This document shows positions 7,423-13,873 of a DNA stretch of 26,179 bases, in pieces (within the stretch, counting starts at the first letter, position 1; each line of letters opens with the position of its first letter). Location of the stretch: IMG/VR virus record IMGVR_UViG_3300032579_001180, positions 1 to 26,179 of that record; one strand, given 5' to 3'. A program made the position numbers and the translations under genes. The notes below the pieces were generated by a model. It had not been told where the DNA came from and did no database searches. It saw only the letters and a program-made list of their open reading frames with translations. Source of the stretch: a virus.

Positions 7423-7514
7423 TCTACACGCCGATCACCGGAGCAGAGATCATCGCCCGGCGCAGCGCGTTGCCGGCCATCGTCGCCTGGCTCCGCGCGA
7501 GGGAGGGGAAATGA
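7419..7514 (+). CDS. Very small ORF coupled to Gam gene
   Basis: A 31-residue ORF that starts with ATG overlapping the Gam stop and ends with TGA overlapping the next ATG at 7511. The peptide (starting MIYTPITGAEIIARRSALPA) is amphipathic and has no known domain. Double coupling argues that it is translated; its size makes function, or even conservation, uncertain. Confidence 0.4.
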   Translation: MIYTPITGAEIIARRSALPAIVAWLRAREGK

Positions 7515-7708
7515 TCGCCTCCTTCCTCAACGCCCCGGCGCCGCTCACTGCTGCAGATGCCCTGACCATGTGCCTGGTGTCTGCGGCCGTTGGCGCCGCC
7601 CTGGTCGTCATTGTCCTGATCCTCTGGATTAAGGTCCGCATCTGGATCGACGCGCGGCAGGCAGAGGAAGAACGCATCGCGGGCCGCACTGTCCTCAAAC
7701 GGGTCTGA
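7511..7708 (+). CDS. Small membrane protein
   Basis: A 65-residue protein with one clear membrane helix: residues 17-42 (ALTMCLVSAAVGAALVVIVL, then ILWIKV), followed by a charged cytoplasmic-type tail (DARQAEEERIAGRTVLKRV). The starting ATG overlaps the stop of the preceding small ORF. A holin-like or exclusion role is possible but nothing specific supports it. Confidence 0.6.
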   Translation: MIASFLNAPAPLTAADALTMCLVSAAVGAALVVIVLILWIKVRIWIDARQAEEERIAGRTVLKRV

Positions 7709-7720
7709 GCAGCAAAGAAT

Positions 7721-7939
7721 ATGAAAGCCCACCTTATCGCAGCAGAAGTCGCCAGAGCTCTGGGACTCCAACCGCTCACGACCGGATATTTACCTTCCGA
7801 ACATTCGATGCTGGAAAACGTCATCCGCGACATGAGCCGGTCCGGCCGGAAATGGGCGCTTGTCCTAGATCACAATGGACTGGTGGAGGTCTGGGTCCGG
7901 AGCCTTGGCCCGCAACCATTGGAGGCTTCCTATGTCTGA
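7721..7939 (+). CDS. Small hypothetical protein
   Basis: A 72-residue protein. It starts with an amphipathic helix (KAHLIAAEVARALGLQPL) and ends in a short beta region (KWALVLDHNGLVEVWVRSL). Its stop overlaps the following gene start by 8 bases (7932-7939), which supports both starts. No family recognised. Confidence 0.6.
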   Translation: MKAHLIAAEVARALGLQPLTTGYLPSEHSMLENVIRDMSRSGRKWALVLDHNGLVEVWVRSLGPQPLEASYV

Positions 7940-8423
7940 GACATTCATCGAGCAGGCCGAACGGCTCAAAAAACTGGTCTCCGCCCTGCATGCCCACTTC
8001 GAGAGCCTCACACAACAGCGCCTCACGCTCAGCTACCAGCGCATGCGCGCCTGGGACGAGCTCATCAAGCGCGGCTACACGGCCGCGGACGTGGCGCTCG
8101 CGATCCGCTGGATCAAGGCCCAGATGGGACGACCCGGATCCGGCTATTCGCCCAGCTCGCTCCAGTTCTCCCGGCTCATCCAGGATGCCGACCTCTTCGA
8201 AGACCGGCTCAACCTCGCCCGGAAGGCCTTTTGCCGCCGGGAGGGCGAGGCTCCGTCCGAACCCTATAATTACGGCTCACACGGAGCCTCGCCCTCCCCT
8301 GCACCGAAAGGCTGGGTTGCCTGGATCACCGAAAACTATCCCAATGCCTCAATCCCGAAATTCTTCTGCGATCTCCCGGAGTCTGTTCGGGAGGAATGCA
8401 GAGCATCCCTGCAAAAGCCATGA
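7932..8423 (+). CDS. Phage protein with replication-accessory-like helical domain, interrupted by REP-like insert
   Basis: A 163-residue protein. Residues 1-95 are helical, with the pattern RMRAWDELIKRGYTAADVAL and 'IRWIKAQMGRPGSGYSPSSLQFSRLI' (residues 56-83), similar to small phage replication-accessory domains, though I cannot name the family. Residues about 102-122 (REGEAPSEPYNYGSHGASPS) are the translation of a perfect 18-bp inverted repeat and look like an in-frame REP insertion. Beyond it the original protein seems to resume (GWVAWITENYPNASIPKFF). Its stop overlaps the next ATG. Confidence 0.65.
   Translation: MSETFIEQAERLKKLVSALHAHFESLTQQRLTLSYQRMRAWDELIKRGYTAADVALAIRWIKAQMGRPGSGYSPSSLQFSRLIQDADLFEDRLNLARKAFCRREGEAPSEPYNYGSHGASPSPAPKGWVAWITENYPNASIPKFFCDLPESVREECRASLQKP
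8239..8298. repeat. REP-like inverted repeat inserted in a coding region
   Basis: GGGAGGGCGAGGCTCCGT (8239-8256) is exactly complementary to ACGGAGCCTCGCCCTCCC (8281-8298), with a 24-base loop. It encodes the peptide EGEAPSEP...GASPSP, a signature of translated repetitive palindromes that I associate with Verrucomicrobiota-like genomes. The reading frame is preserved across it. Confidence 0.75.
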
Positions 8424-8659
8424 GCGCACGCACTGGACGCGACCGTGTAGCCATCGAGCGGTTGAGGTGGATCGCCGGCAGGATCCGCGACCGGCTCCCG
8501 CTCAACGCCAGGATCGTTGCCAGCGAGTTCCAGATCAGCTCGAAGACCGGGATCCGCGACATCAATTACATGCGCCGAAACCTCGGCTGGCAGCTCCGCT
8601 GGAACGGTCCGGCCCACTCCTTTGTTTCATCAGGCCAGCAACCCGAAGCCCTCCTATGA
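8420..8659 (+). CDS. Small HTH protein (DeoR/WYL-type HTH)
   Basis: A 79-residue protein starting at the ATG that overlaps the previous stop. Residues 10-60 carry a winged-helix-like pattern: RLRWIAGRIRDRLPLNARIV, then ASEFQISSKTGIRDINYMRR, where the SSKTGIRDI stretch fits a recognition helix as in DeoR- or WYL-type regulators. A wing (LGWQLRWN) follows. It is probably a phage regulator of middle or late genes; the target is unknown. Confidence 0.6.
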   Translation: MSARTGRDRVAIERLRWIAGRIRDRLPLNARIVASEFQISSKTGIRDINYMRRNLGWQLRWNGPAHSFVSSGQQPEALL

Positions 8660-9171
8660 GCATTCCAAATTCCACATTGCCCATTTCGCATTCGCGGCAA
8701 AGCCGCGCAAACTACGCTCCCGACATGGCTTGGGCTCCGCTCGATCGCGAGCAGCGCCAGAGCCTCGCCATGCTTTCGCGTAAAGCCTGGCTAAAATGGG
8801 GCCGTGGCGAGGCGTTCGACCCATGGCGCCATGCGCAGTGCATCAAGGCGGTGGGACGCCGGATCACCGAGGCCGGCCAGCGCGACTTCCTACCGCTCCG
8901 CGCCCACTTCCTCGACCTGGCCGGTCGGCCCGAGGTCGCCATGAACGTCCTTCTCCAGGCCGAAAGCGAGCCATACCGCATCGCGCTCCACCGGCTCCAG
9001 ATCGAATGCAACAAGCGCCGGCTCCCGCTCGCCTATCCCGAGGCCATCTGCCGCCGGCAATACCGCTGCGGCCTATCCGAGGCCTCCGCACAACAGGTCT
9101 GGCGGCTCGTCTTCACCGTCCGCAACCGCAGATCAGAATCCAATAAACCAGCCTTTGGCTTCAAGATATGA
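8656..9171 (+). CDS. Conserved-looking phage protein, function unknown
   Basis: A 171-residue basic, helical protein. The ATG at 8656 overlaps the previous stop, but the first 22 residues are encoded by the 'CATTCCAAATTCC' type leader repeat and a GCGGC-AAA-GCCGC hairpin, so ATG 8725 (MAWAPLDREQRQSL) may be the true start. The body contains WLKWGRGEAFDPWRHAQCIK and a C-terminal part with YRIALHRLQIECNKRRLPL. It lies where Mu has its small middle genes. Function not recognised. Confidence 0.6.
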   Translation: MSIPNSTLPISHSRQSRANYAPDMAWAPLDREQRQSLAMLSRKAWLKWGRGEAFDPWRHAQCIKAVGRRITEAGQRDFLPLRAHFLDLAGRPEVAMNVLLQAESEPYRIALHRLQIECNKRRLPLAYPEAICRRQYRCGLSEASAQQVWRLVFTVRNRRSESNKPAFGFKI

Positions 9172-9488
9172 GCCCCATCGATTACCGCAACGCCACCTGG
9201 GACGGCATCCAGAACAAGATCGTCGGAAACCGCCGCGCCGTTCTGGACGCGCTCCGCGAGCATGGCCCATGCACCACGCGGGAGCTCGCAGCCGCCATGG
9301 ACTGGGACATCCTCAACGTCCGCCCCCGTGTCACAGAACTCGTCCAGATCGGATTCGTTGTGGACGCGACATCCGACGAGACCCCGGCCCGCGAAGGGAC
9401 TTACATGGCCTTCACCGACACCGAGGCCTTCGACTTTTTCCGCCGCCAGAAATTCCAATCCACCAACCCGCAGCTCCAGCTCCTATGA
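9168..9488 (+). CDS. Winged-helix DNA-binding protein
   Basis: A 106-residue protein. Residues 20-75 are a winged helix: NRRAVLDALREHGPCTTREL, then AAAMDWDILNVRPRVTELV, then the wing strand IGFVVDATSDE. The pattern resembles MarR- or DprA-type HTH modules. It starts at an ATG overlapping the previous stop and is followed by another coupled gene. It is probably a phage regulator. Confidence 0.65.
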   Translation: MSPIDYRNATWDGIQNKIVGNRRAVLDALREHGPCTTRELAAAMDWDILNVRPRVTELVQIGFVVDATSDETPAREGTYMAFTDTEAFDFFRRQKFQSTNPQLQLL

Positions 9489-9940
9489 TGACCGCAGAAC
9501 ACCCGGCACAACGCCCCACCCGCGCAAACCTCTTTTCCAAGTGCAAAGAGTTCCCGAACGGCCGCCAGATCGAAGTCGCCCCGGGCAAGACCGTCTTCCC
9601 GGCGCCGGACGACATCGATCTCCCGAAGGTCGCCCTGGTCTCCTGGCAAAAGATCGGCCCGAGCGAATACCGGCCGGTCGTCCGGATCCACGAGCGCTGG
9701 GTCCGGCTCACCGGCGCTCTACCCGAGCACCTCGGCATGGGGATCGACTACAACACGCTCATGCGCCTCATCAAGGCCGGGTTCGTCGCATCCCGCCGTC
9801 CGGCGCCGAATACCACCGTCATCGATGTGGAGTCCTGGTTCGAGCACTTGCACGCATCTTCCGATCCGGAGTTCTGGGATCTCCGTTCCGACCCCTCCAC
9901 CCGCCTCACCAACCGCGAGCGATACAGCGCCGTCATCTGA
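9485..9940 (+). CDS. Phage protein with excisionase-like HTH
   Basis: A 151-residue protein starting at ATG 9485 (overlaps the previous stop; a second ATG follows at 9488). The middle part holds beta strands (VALVSWQKIGPSEYRPVVRI). The region DYNTLMRLIKAGFVASRRPA with 'TTVIDVESWFEHL' is like the MerR/Xis-type HTH of excisionases and AlpA-like regulators. It is the last gene of the colinear early/middle operon before the compositionally different block at 9941. No exact family. Confidence 0.6.
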   Translation: MMTAEHPAQRPTRANLFSKCKEFPNGRQIEVAPGKTVFPAPDDIDLPKVALVSWQKIGPSEYRPVVRIHERWVRLTGALPEHLGMGIDYNTLMRLIKAGFVASRRPAPNTTVIDVESWFEHLHASSDPEFWDLRSDPSTRLTNRERYSAVI

Positions 9941-9956
9941 ATCGCCAAAAATCGCC

Positions 9957-10055
9957 ATGAAACCGCCCTGCATGCGCCATGAGTCGGAAAACCGGGAGAA
10001 ACCCGTTCTAGGCCACGGCGAAGCGCGGCGAAGGGGCAGCCTGAAAACTTTATGA
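9957..10055 (+). CDS. Very small ORF with GHGEARRR motif
   Basis: A 32-residue basic ORF. It contains GHGEARRR, encoded by a 22-bp repeat found again at 21832-21853 in another small ORF (34 residues, same motif). Its stop overlaps an ATG at 10052. It may be translated, or the motif may reflect a DNA repeat. It starts the block with different composition. Confidence 0.3.
   Translation: MKPPCMRHESENREKPVLGHGEARRRGSLKTL
10009..10030. repeat. 22-bp repeat, copy 1
   Basis: TAGGCCACGGCGAAGCGCGG plus CG. A second copy at 21832-21853 differs at one base (A to G at the fourteenth position). Each copy lies about 20 bases before an ATG (10052 and 21872) at a boundary between modules. Confidence 0.6.
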
Positions 10056-10186
10056 GCGCCACATTCAACGCGCTGGTCAGCGATCCTGAGCCATCGGTGT
10101 CCGCCTCGAAAGTTGCGAATCCGAAGGATTCGCTGGACCAGCCTGTTGTGCTGTGGATGGGCTCGAAAAACCAACCGCCGCGATAG
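10052..10186 (+). CDS. Doubtful small ORF overlapping attC-like site
   Basis: A 44-residue ORF that starts with ATG overlapping the previous stop and is almost entirely made of the attC-like folded site at 10063-10151. Its peptide (starting MSATFNALVSDPEPSVSASK) has no family. It is listed because of the ATGA coupling; it may be an accident of the recombination site. Confidence 0.25.
   Translation: MSATFNALVSDPEPSVSASKVANPKDSLDQPVVLWMGSKNQPPR
10063..10151 (-). other. attC-like recombination site 1
   Basis: Read on the minus strand: simple site GCACAAC, arm GGCTGGTCCAGCGAATCC, variable stem, arm GGATCGCTGACCAGC, simple site GTTGAAT (plus-strand ATTCAAC, 10063-10069), which fits the GTTRRRY consensus exactly. 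The arms (10066-10086 and 10126-10148) pair almost throughout, and the first arm carries two extra unpaired bases, as the longer L'' arm of real attC sites does. A perfect 8-bp hairpin (10115-10133) lies inside. The orientation points away from the IntI-like gene at 11346, as in a true integron. Confidence 0.6.
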
Positions 10187-10200
10187 CGGCCTAAAATATA

Positions 10201-10559
10201 TGAATCCAATCGAACTAATCAAAGCCGAGCGCGAGCGGCAGACCCTCGCGCACGGATACAACTCAACCCACGACGACGAGCACACAGACGGGGAACTCTC
10301 GGCAGCCGCTGCCAGCTATGCCCTCTTCGAGGCTTATCAGGTAGTGGCAGAACGATACACTCCGACGAGGACGATAGATAAAGAAGCGCCGAAACATTGG
10401 CCGTGGACTGCGGAATGCTGGCGACCAGCGGACGACAAAATCAGAAATCTCGTCAAGGCCGGGGCGCTGATCGTGGCGGAGATACATCGCCTTCAACGCG
10501 CCGGAGCGGAAGCTCCAGCCCATCCACAGCACAACGATCAAGAGGAGCCACGGCCATGA
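10201..10559 (+). CDS. Conserved phage protein of unknown function
   Basis: A 119-residue protein with a pattern I recognise from many phages: ERERQTLAHGYNSTHDDEH, 'DGELSAAAASYALFEAYQ', then PKHWPWTAECWRPADDKIRN and 'LVKAGALIVAEIHRL'. The HDDEH and WPW-W-P-DD-R-LVKAGALI elements are the family's conserved points. Function is not known; the Asp/His-rich N-terminus could bind metal. GC content is lower than that of neighbouring early genes. Its stop overlaps the next ATG. Confidence 0.7.
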
Positions 10560-10915
10560 CTAAAGAGCAGGAAGACAATCTCCTAGACGATTCGCGTCAC
10601 GAAGACCCGCCGTTGGCTCGCTCGGCTGGTTCGACAATTCTTATGGAAAACAAAACACACATCGAAATGCTGGCCGCTGATAACGCGAGAATGCGGTCCG
10701 CGCTTCGCCTCATCACAGATACCCGGTGGGGCTATGACTGCGCGGTTCAAATGGCAAAGACAGCACTCGCCAACGAATCTTCATACGCGCAACTGCGGGA
10801 CATGGTGCAACGCGCTCGCGGGCTGATCGAAAACGGGAAATTCGATTCTCCATCCGAGGCCGATGACTGGATCACCGACGCCGTGGTAATTCTGTCCAAG
10901 GAGAGCAAGCCATGA
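10556..10915 (+). CDS. Small hypothetical coiled-coil-like protein
   Basis: A 119-residue acidic protein starting at an ATG that overlaps the previous stop. The first 29 residues are low in structure; from residue 30 (MENKTHIEMLAADNARMRSA) it looks helical, perhaps coiled coil, and a second start at ATG 10643 is possible. Ends DDWITDAVVILSKESKP and overlaps the zinc-ribbon ORF by ATGA. No family. Confidence 0.55.
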   Translation: MTKEQEDNLLDDSRHEDPPLARSAGSTILMENKTHIEMLAADNARMRSALRLITDTRWGYDCAVQMAKTALANESSYAQLRDMVQRARGLIENGKFDSPSEADDWITDAVVILSKESKP

Positions 10916-11055
10916 TCTGCGAGAAATGCGGAGAGGAATACAAGGCTGCGTATTTCGAGCGGTGCCCCGTTTGCGGTCACGAGGAGATCAGCGAACCCGA
11001 TGATATTTTGTCGAACGCAAAGATCAGCGGCCCCGCGACGAAAACCACTCTATGA
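10912..11055 (+). CDS. Small zinc-ribbon protein
   Basis: A 47-residue protein with two Cys pairs, CEKC near the start (C3, C6) and CPVC (C18, C21), followed by His, the layout of a zinc ribbon. Overlaps the previous stop. Such small ribbons are common in phages and may bind nucleic acid or protein. Its stop overlaps ATG 11052, just before the second attC-like site. Confidence 0.6.
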   Translation: MICEKCGEEYKAAYFERCPVCGHEEISEPDDILSNAKISGPATKTTL

Positions 11056-11342
11056 AAACCGTTACGAAATGCGCGGCAGCGAAAGTGAACCCCGGTAGGG
11101 GTTCGCTGGAGCGCCTTGTTGGGCGGATATTGCACAGGATCAAAAACCCGTTTTGGAGGTATCGCATCGCGGCGGATCACTGGCGATCCGTCTGGATAGC
11201 GTGGGGATGGCAGCCGCTCGGCCTGCATCGCATCCAGTGTGAGGGATGGCACTGGTGGTTGTCTCTCGGACTCGTCTCCGTAGTCCACTCGCACAATCTG
11301 GGCCAGCCCAACAGTGTAATCAACAAACCAGGTTCGGATTAA
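11052..11342 (+). CDS. Doubtful ORF running through attC-like site 2
   Basis: A 96-residue ORF coupled to the zinc-ribbon gene by ATGA. Its first 25 codons are the attC-like site at 11061-11124; the remainder is Trp-rich (DHWRSVWIAWGWQPLG and 'CEGWHWWLSLGLV') and could be a real small membrane-like protein. It ends three bases before the integrase ATG. In a true integron this stretch (11125-11345) would hold attI; I see no defined attI structure by eye. Confidence 0.3.
   Translation: MKTVTKCAAAKVNPGRGSLERLVGRILHRIKNPFWRYRIAADHWRSVWIAWGWQPLGLHRIQCEGWHWWLSLGLVSVVHSHNLGQPNSVINKPGSD
11061..11124 (-). other. attC-like recombination site 2
   Basis: On the minus strand: simple site GCCCAAC (plus GTTGGGC, 11118-11124, exact GTTRRRY), then AAGGCGCTCCAGCG, a perfect 7-bp stem GAACCCC/GGGGTTC with 4-base loop (11087-11104), then TTTCGCTGCCGCGC. 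This start translates as PNKALQRT, a peptide I associate with translated attC sites. The far simple site is degenerate (around 11061-11067), so the site may be decayed. The layout is like site 1 and has the same orientation. Confidence 0.55.
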
Positions 11343-11345
11343 TTT

Positions 11346-12323
11346 ATGGGACTCATTGACCAATTCCGTGTCCAGGCGAGCTGCCGGGATCTCCAGAAGC
11401 GCACGATTGCCACTTACGAATTTTGGCTTCGGAAGTTTTACAATGAGTCTGGCCGCCAACCGGCATCTGCATGGAACGGGGAAATGGTCTCGCGGTGGCT
11501 GCATGAGCTGGATCGCAACAACTATTCCTTTGTCTCCAGAAAGCAGGCGCTGTGCGCATTGGTCTTTGTTTTCAAGCACGTCCTCAAAGCGGACCTTCCG
11601 AACCTAGGACTTCCGAAGCCGCCTCGGGAAAAGTTCCATCTGCGCACGATTCCCAGCCGAGAAGAGCTCGCACGGATCTTCGCGGGCCTCAAAGGCCAGC
11701 CCCGGCTAATGGCCGCGCTCATGTATGGGGCAGGGCTCCGCGTCGAGGAAACGTGCAAGCTGCGCGTTCAAGATCTCGACTTCGACGCGCAGACAATCCG
11801 CATCCACGGTGGAAAGGGCGACAAAGATCGCCTGTGCCTCCTGCCCGCATTGATCGCGCCGCACCTCCGCCGCCAGATCGCCTGGCGTGCCGCCTTGCAC
11901 GATCAAGACCTGGCCGCCGGCGCGGGCATCGTGGAACTGCCCGGCCGCCTCGCGCAGAAATATCGCAACGCCGCCCGCGAGCTCCGCTGGCAGTTCCTTT
12001 TTCCGAGCCAGTGCATCCGCGACCAGCGCCGCTGGCATGCGGTCCCCGAGGGTGTCCAAAAATCCATGCGGGCGGCCGTTCGCGCAGCTGGTGTCACCAA
12101 GCGCGTAACGCCACACACGCTCCGCCATGCCTTCGCGACCCACGCGCTCCACGCCGGCAACGACATCCGCACAATCCAGGATCTCATGGGGCACGAGCAT
12201 GTGGAGACCACGATGATCTACCTCCACGCCGACTTCGCCCGAGGAGTGTCCCCGCTGGATCTCGCGCCGCCGACGAGATCGAGGCCACTCCTCAATTCCG
12301 CATTACAAATTCAGCATTCCTAA
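11346..12323 (+). CDS. Integron-integrase-like tyrosine recombinase (IntI family)
   Basis: A 325-residue site-specific recombinase. N-terminal SAM-like DNA-binding domain (about residues 1-90), then a catalytic domain with the full set R132 (GAGLRVEE), K157 (HGGKGDKDR), H257 and R260 (HTLRH), H283 (LMGHEH) and Y292 (TTMIYLH). Residues about 182-222 (LHDQDLAAGAGIVELPGRLA, then QKYRNAARELRWQFLFPS) match the extra segment that separates IntI from XerC/XerD and phage integrases. It should act on folded attC sites, and two attC-like sites lie to its left in the orientation expected of an integron. It ends 8 bases before the MuF gene, in a position where Mu-like phages carry terminase and portal. 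Its last 10 residues are encoded by the ATTCCGCATTACAAATT leader. Confidence 0.88.
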   Translation: MGLIDQFRVQASCRDLQKRTIATYEFWLRKFYNESGRQPASAWNGEMVSRWLHELDRNNYSFVSRKQALCALVFVFKHVLKADLPNLGLPKPPREKFHLRTIPSREELARIFAGLKGQPRLMAALMYGAGLRVEETCKLRVQDLDFDAQTIRIHGGKGDKDRLCLLPALIAPHLRRQIAWRAALHDQDLAAGAGIVELPGRLAQKYRNAARELRWQFLFPSQCIRDQRRWHAVPEGVQKSMRAAVRAAGVTKRVTPHTLRHAFATHALHAGNDIRTIQDLMGHEHVETTMIYLHADFARGVSPLDLAPPTRSRPLLNSALQIQHS

Positions 12324-12331
12324 TTTTCCCA
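12293..12331 (+). repeat. Degenerate CATTCC/AAATT leader repeat before head gene
   Basis: Sequence AATTCCGCATTACAAATTC followed by AGCATTCCTAATTTTCCCA sits just before the MuF start. Similar leaders occur at 6846-6867 (before Gam), 8660-8695, 15666-15699 and 16262-16301 (before capsid genes). None has a clear Shine-Dalgarno sequence. They may be a shared translation leader or an intergenic repeat family. Confidence 0.45.
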
Positions 12332-13873
12332 ATGAAATACCTTCTCGAACCAACTCCCCACGAAGAGGCCATTGACTTCATCGCCTCGAAGCCTGTCGTT
12401 TCACGCGAGGTGTTCCAGGAACTGCTCCCCGAGCTGAAGGCCCGGGCGTTCACGATCAGCGGGGTCACGGCTTTCGATGTCCTCCAGCGCGTGCGGGACG
12501 AGGTGGCGACCGTTCCCGCCGGCGCTCGGTGGGACGACGCGAAGAAGAAGATCGTCGAGGAAATCCACCCGTTCCTCGCCGACCCGGAGGATCCGGACAA
12601 CACCGATGCGGCCGAGCGCCGGGCGGAGACGCTGCTCAGGACCCATGGCTTCCAGGCTTACGGTGCGGCCCGCTACCGGAACCAGGCCGCGCAGAAGGAC
12701 ATCTTCCCGTATTGCCAGTATGTCCACAACTACGATGCCCAGCCGCGCCCCTCGCACGTCGCGCTTCACGGGCTGATCTTCCCCTTCGACAGCGAATTTG
12801 TTCAAACCCACCAGTGCCCATGGGACTGGAATTGCAAATGCGGATGGACTCCGCTCAGCGAAGATGACGCGCGGGAGTTCCGCGAGAAGGACGCGGACCG
12901 GGAGCCGGACCACCGCGAGGTCATCGAGGGGGCGCAGCTCAAGCACGTCGAGACAACCGGCCACCTCGTGCGCGGGGTGAACCAGATATTCGATGTCCGC
13001 ACCCCGGCAGAAAAAGGCGAGCCGGGAGCCTTTACCTGGGACCCGCGCGACCTGCGCATCCCGCTCGACAAGCTCAAGGAACGCTACGAGCCACACGTCT
13101 GGGCAGCGTTCGAGAAATGGGCGCGGAACAACCAGATCCCGGAGACCGGCACCTCGATCTTCGGCTGGCTCAGCGGCGAGAAACTTGTCGCGGAGACCCT
13201 GGCTTCGACCGCCCGGGCGGCGTCGAGGCTCCCCGGCGTGATGACGCCGGTGCCCGTGCCGCCTCGGGTTGACCCGGTGGGCGGAAAACTCCGGATCCCC
13301 GAGTCTCATCCCGATGCCGCCGCGCTCTCCGCCACGATGACCGTGGTGGACAGCGTGCATGACGATGGTGGCCTCAACTCCATCCCGCTCCTCGCCAGCC
13401 GTGGCACGCGTGTTGTCGGGGAGTTCATCTGGAACGAAATCACCGGCAAGGCCACCAGCATCACGATCAGCAGCAAGGGGCCTCACCCGGAGCTGACCTT
13501 GCTCCACGAGATCGGCCACTGGGTCGAACTCGGGATAATGAGTCCAGGCGATAGCGCCCGCATCACCGCCGCACTGGAAAAAACCGTTACGGCCAAAAAG
13601 ATACGCAGCATGATCCGCACGGGGAAATCTCGTCCGGGGATCAGGAGCGACCTTTTTGCAGGCGACATTGCCGACCTGCGCGACATGATTAAGCCAGGCG
13701 AAATGCTGGCCCGCGCCTACGCCCAGTGGATCGCCCGCAAAAGCGGCCACTCGAGGCTGCTCGCCCAGATCGCCGCAGAAAACCCAAAATATCACGGCGT
13801 GCGTTTTTTCAGCGAGCAAGAAGCCGCGCAAATTGATAAGCTGTTCAGCGAAGCATTGGGGGGAAAGCCATGA
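12332..13873 (+). CDS. MuF-type head morphogenesis protein fused to HExxH peptidase-like domain
   Basis: A 513-residue protein. Residues 1-250 match the Mu gpF/phage head morphogenesis family: HEEAIDFIASKPVVSREVFQ, then 'AERRAETLLRTHGFQAYGAARY', 'RPSHVALHGLIFP' and CPWDWNCKCGW (from C162). gpF is a minor capsid protein beside the portal. Residues about 320-513 form a second domain with SITISSKGPHPELTLLHEIG, where HEIGH (392-396) is a zincin metallopeptidase motif, and a later E-x-x-A-R-A-Y-A-Q-W-I helix that may supply the third metal ligand. MuF proteins are known carriers of C-terminal toxin/effector domains. The small gene at 13870 may be its partner. Start ATG 12332 follows the leader repeat. 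Confidence 0.82.
   Translation: MKYLLEPTPHEEAIDFIASKPVVSREVFQELLPELKARAFTISGVTAFDVLQRVRDEVATVPAGARWDDAKKKIVEEIHPFLADPEDPDNTDAAERRAETLLRTHGFQAYGAARYRNQAAQKDIFPYCQYVHNYDAQPRPSHVALHGLIFPFDSEFVQTHQCPWDWNCKCGWTPLSEDDAREFREKDADREPDHREVIEGAQLKHVETTGHLVRGVNQIFDVRTPAEKGEPGAFTWDPRDLRIPLDKLKERYEPHVWAAFEKWARNNQIPETGTSIFGWLSGEKLVAETLASTARAASRLPGVMTPVPVPPRVDPVGGKLRIPESHPDAAALSATMTVVDSVHDDGGLNSIPLLASRGTRVVGEFIWNEITGKATSITISSKGPHPELTLLHEIGHWVELGIMSPGDSARITAALEKTVTAKKIRSMIRTGKSRPGIRSDLFAGDIADLRDMIKPGEMLARAYAQWIARKSGHSRLLAQIAAENPKYHGVRFFSEQEAAQIDKLFSEALGGKP

Noticed and set aside
10496-10520. Hairpin GGAGC-GGAA-GCTCC as a third attC-like site
   Set aside because: It lies inside the 10201-10559 gene, has short arms, and lacks paired RYYYAAC/GTTRRRY ends at the right spacing.
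11125-11345. attI site next to the IntI-like gene
   Set aside because: The position is right, but I could not find a convincing GTTRRRY core with accessory repeats by eye; it is mentioned only as a possibility.
12401-13831. Long open minus-strand frame opposite the MuF gene
   Set aside because: It is the mirror of a GC-rich plus-strand gene with clear family motifs; its peptide is rich in Arg/Gly/Asp/His with no domain. The same holds for minus frames at 16290-17687 and for the part above 3980 of the frame at 3705-5150.
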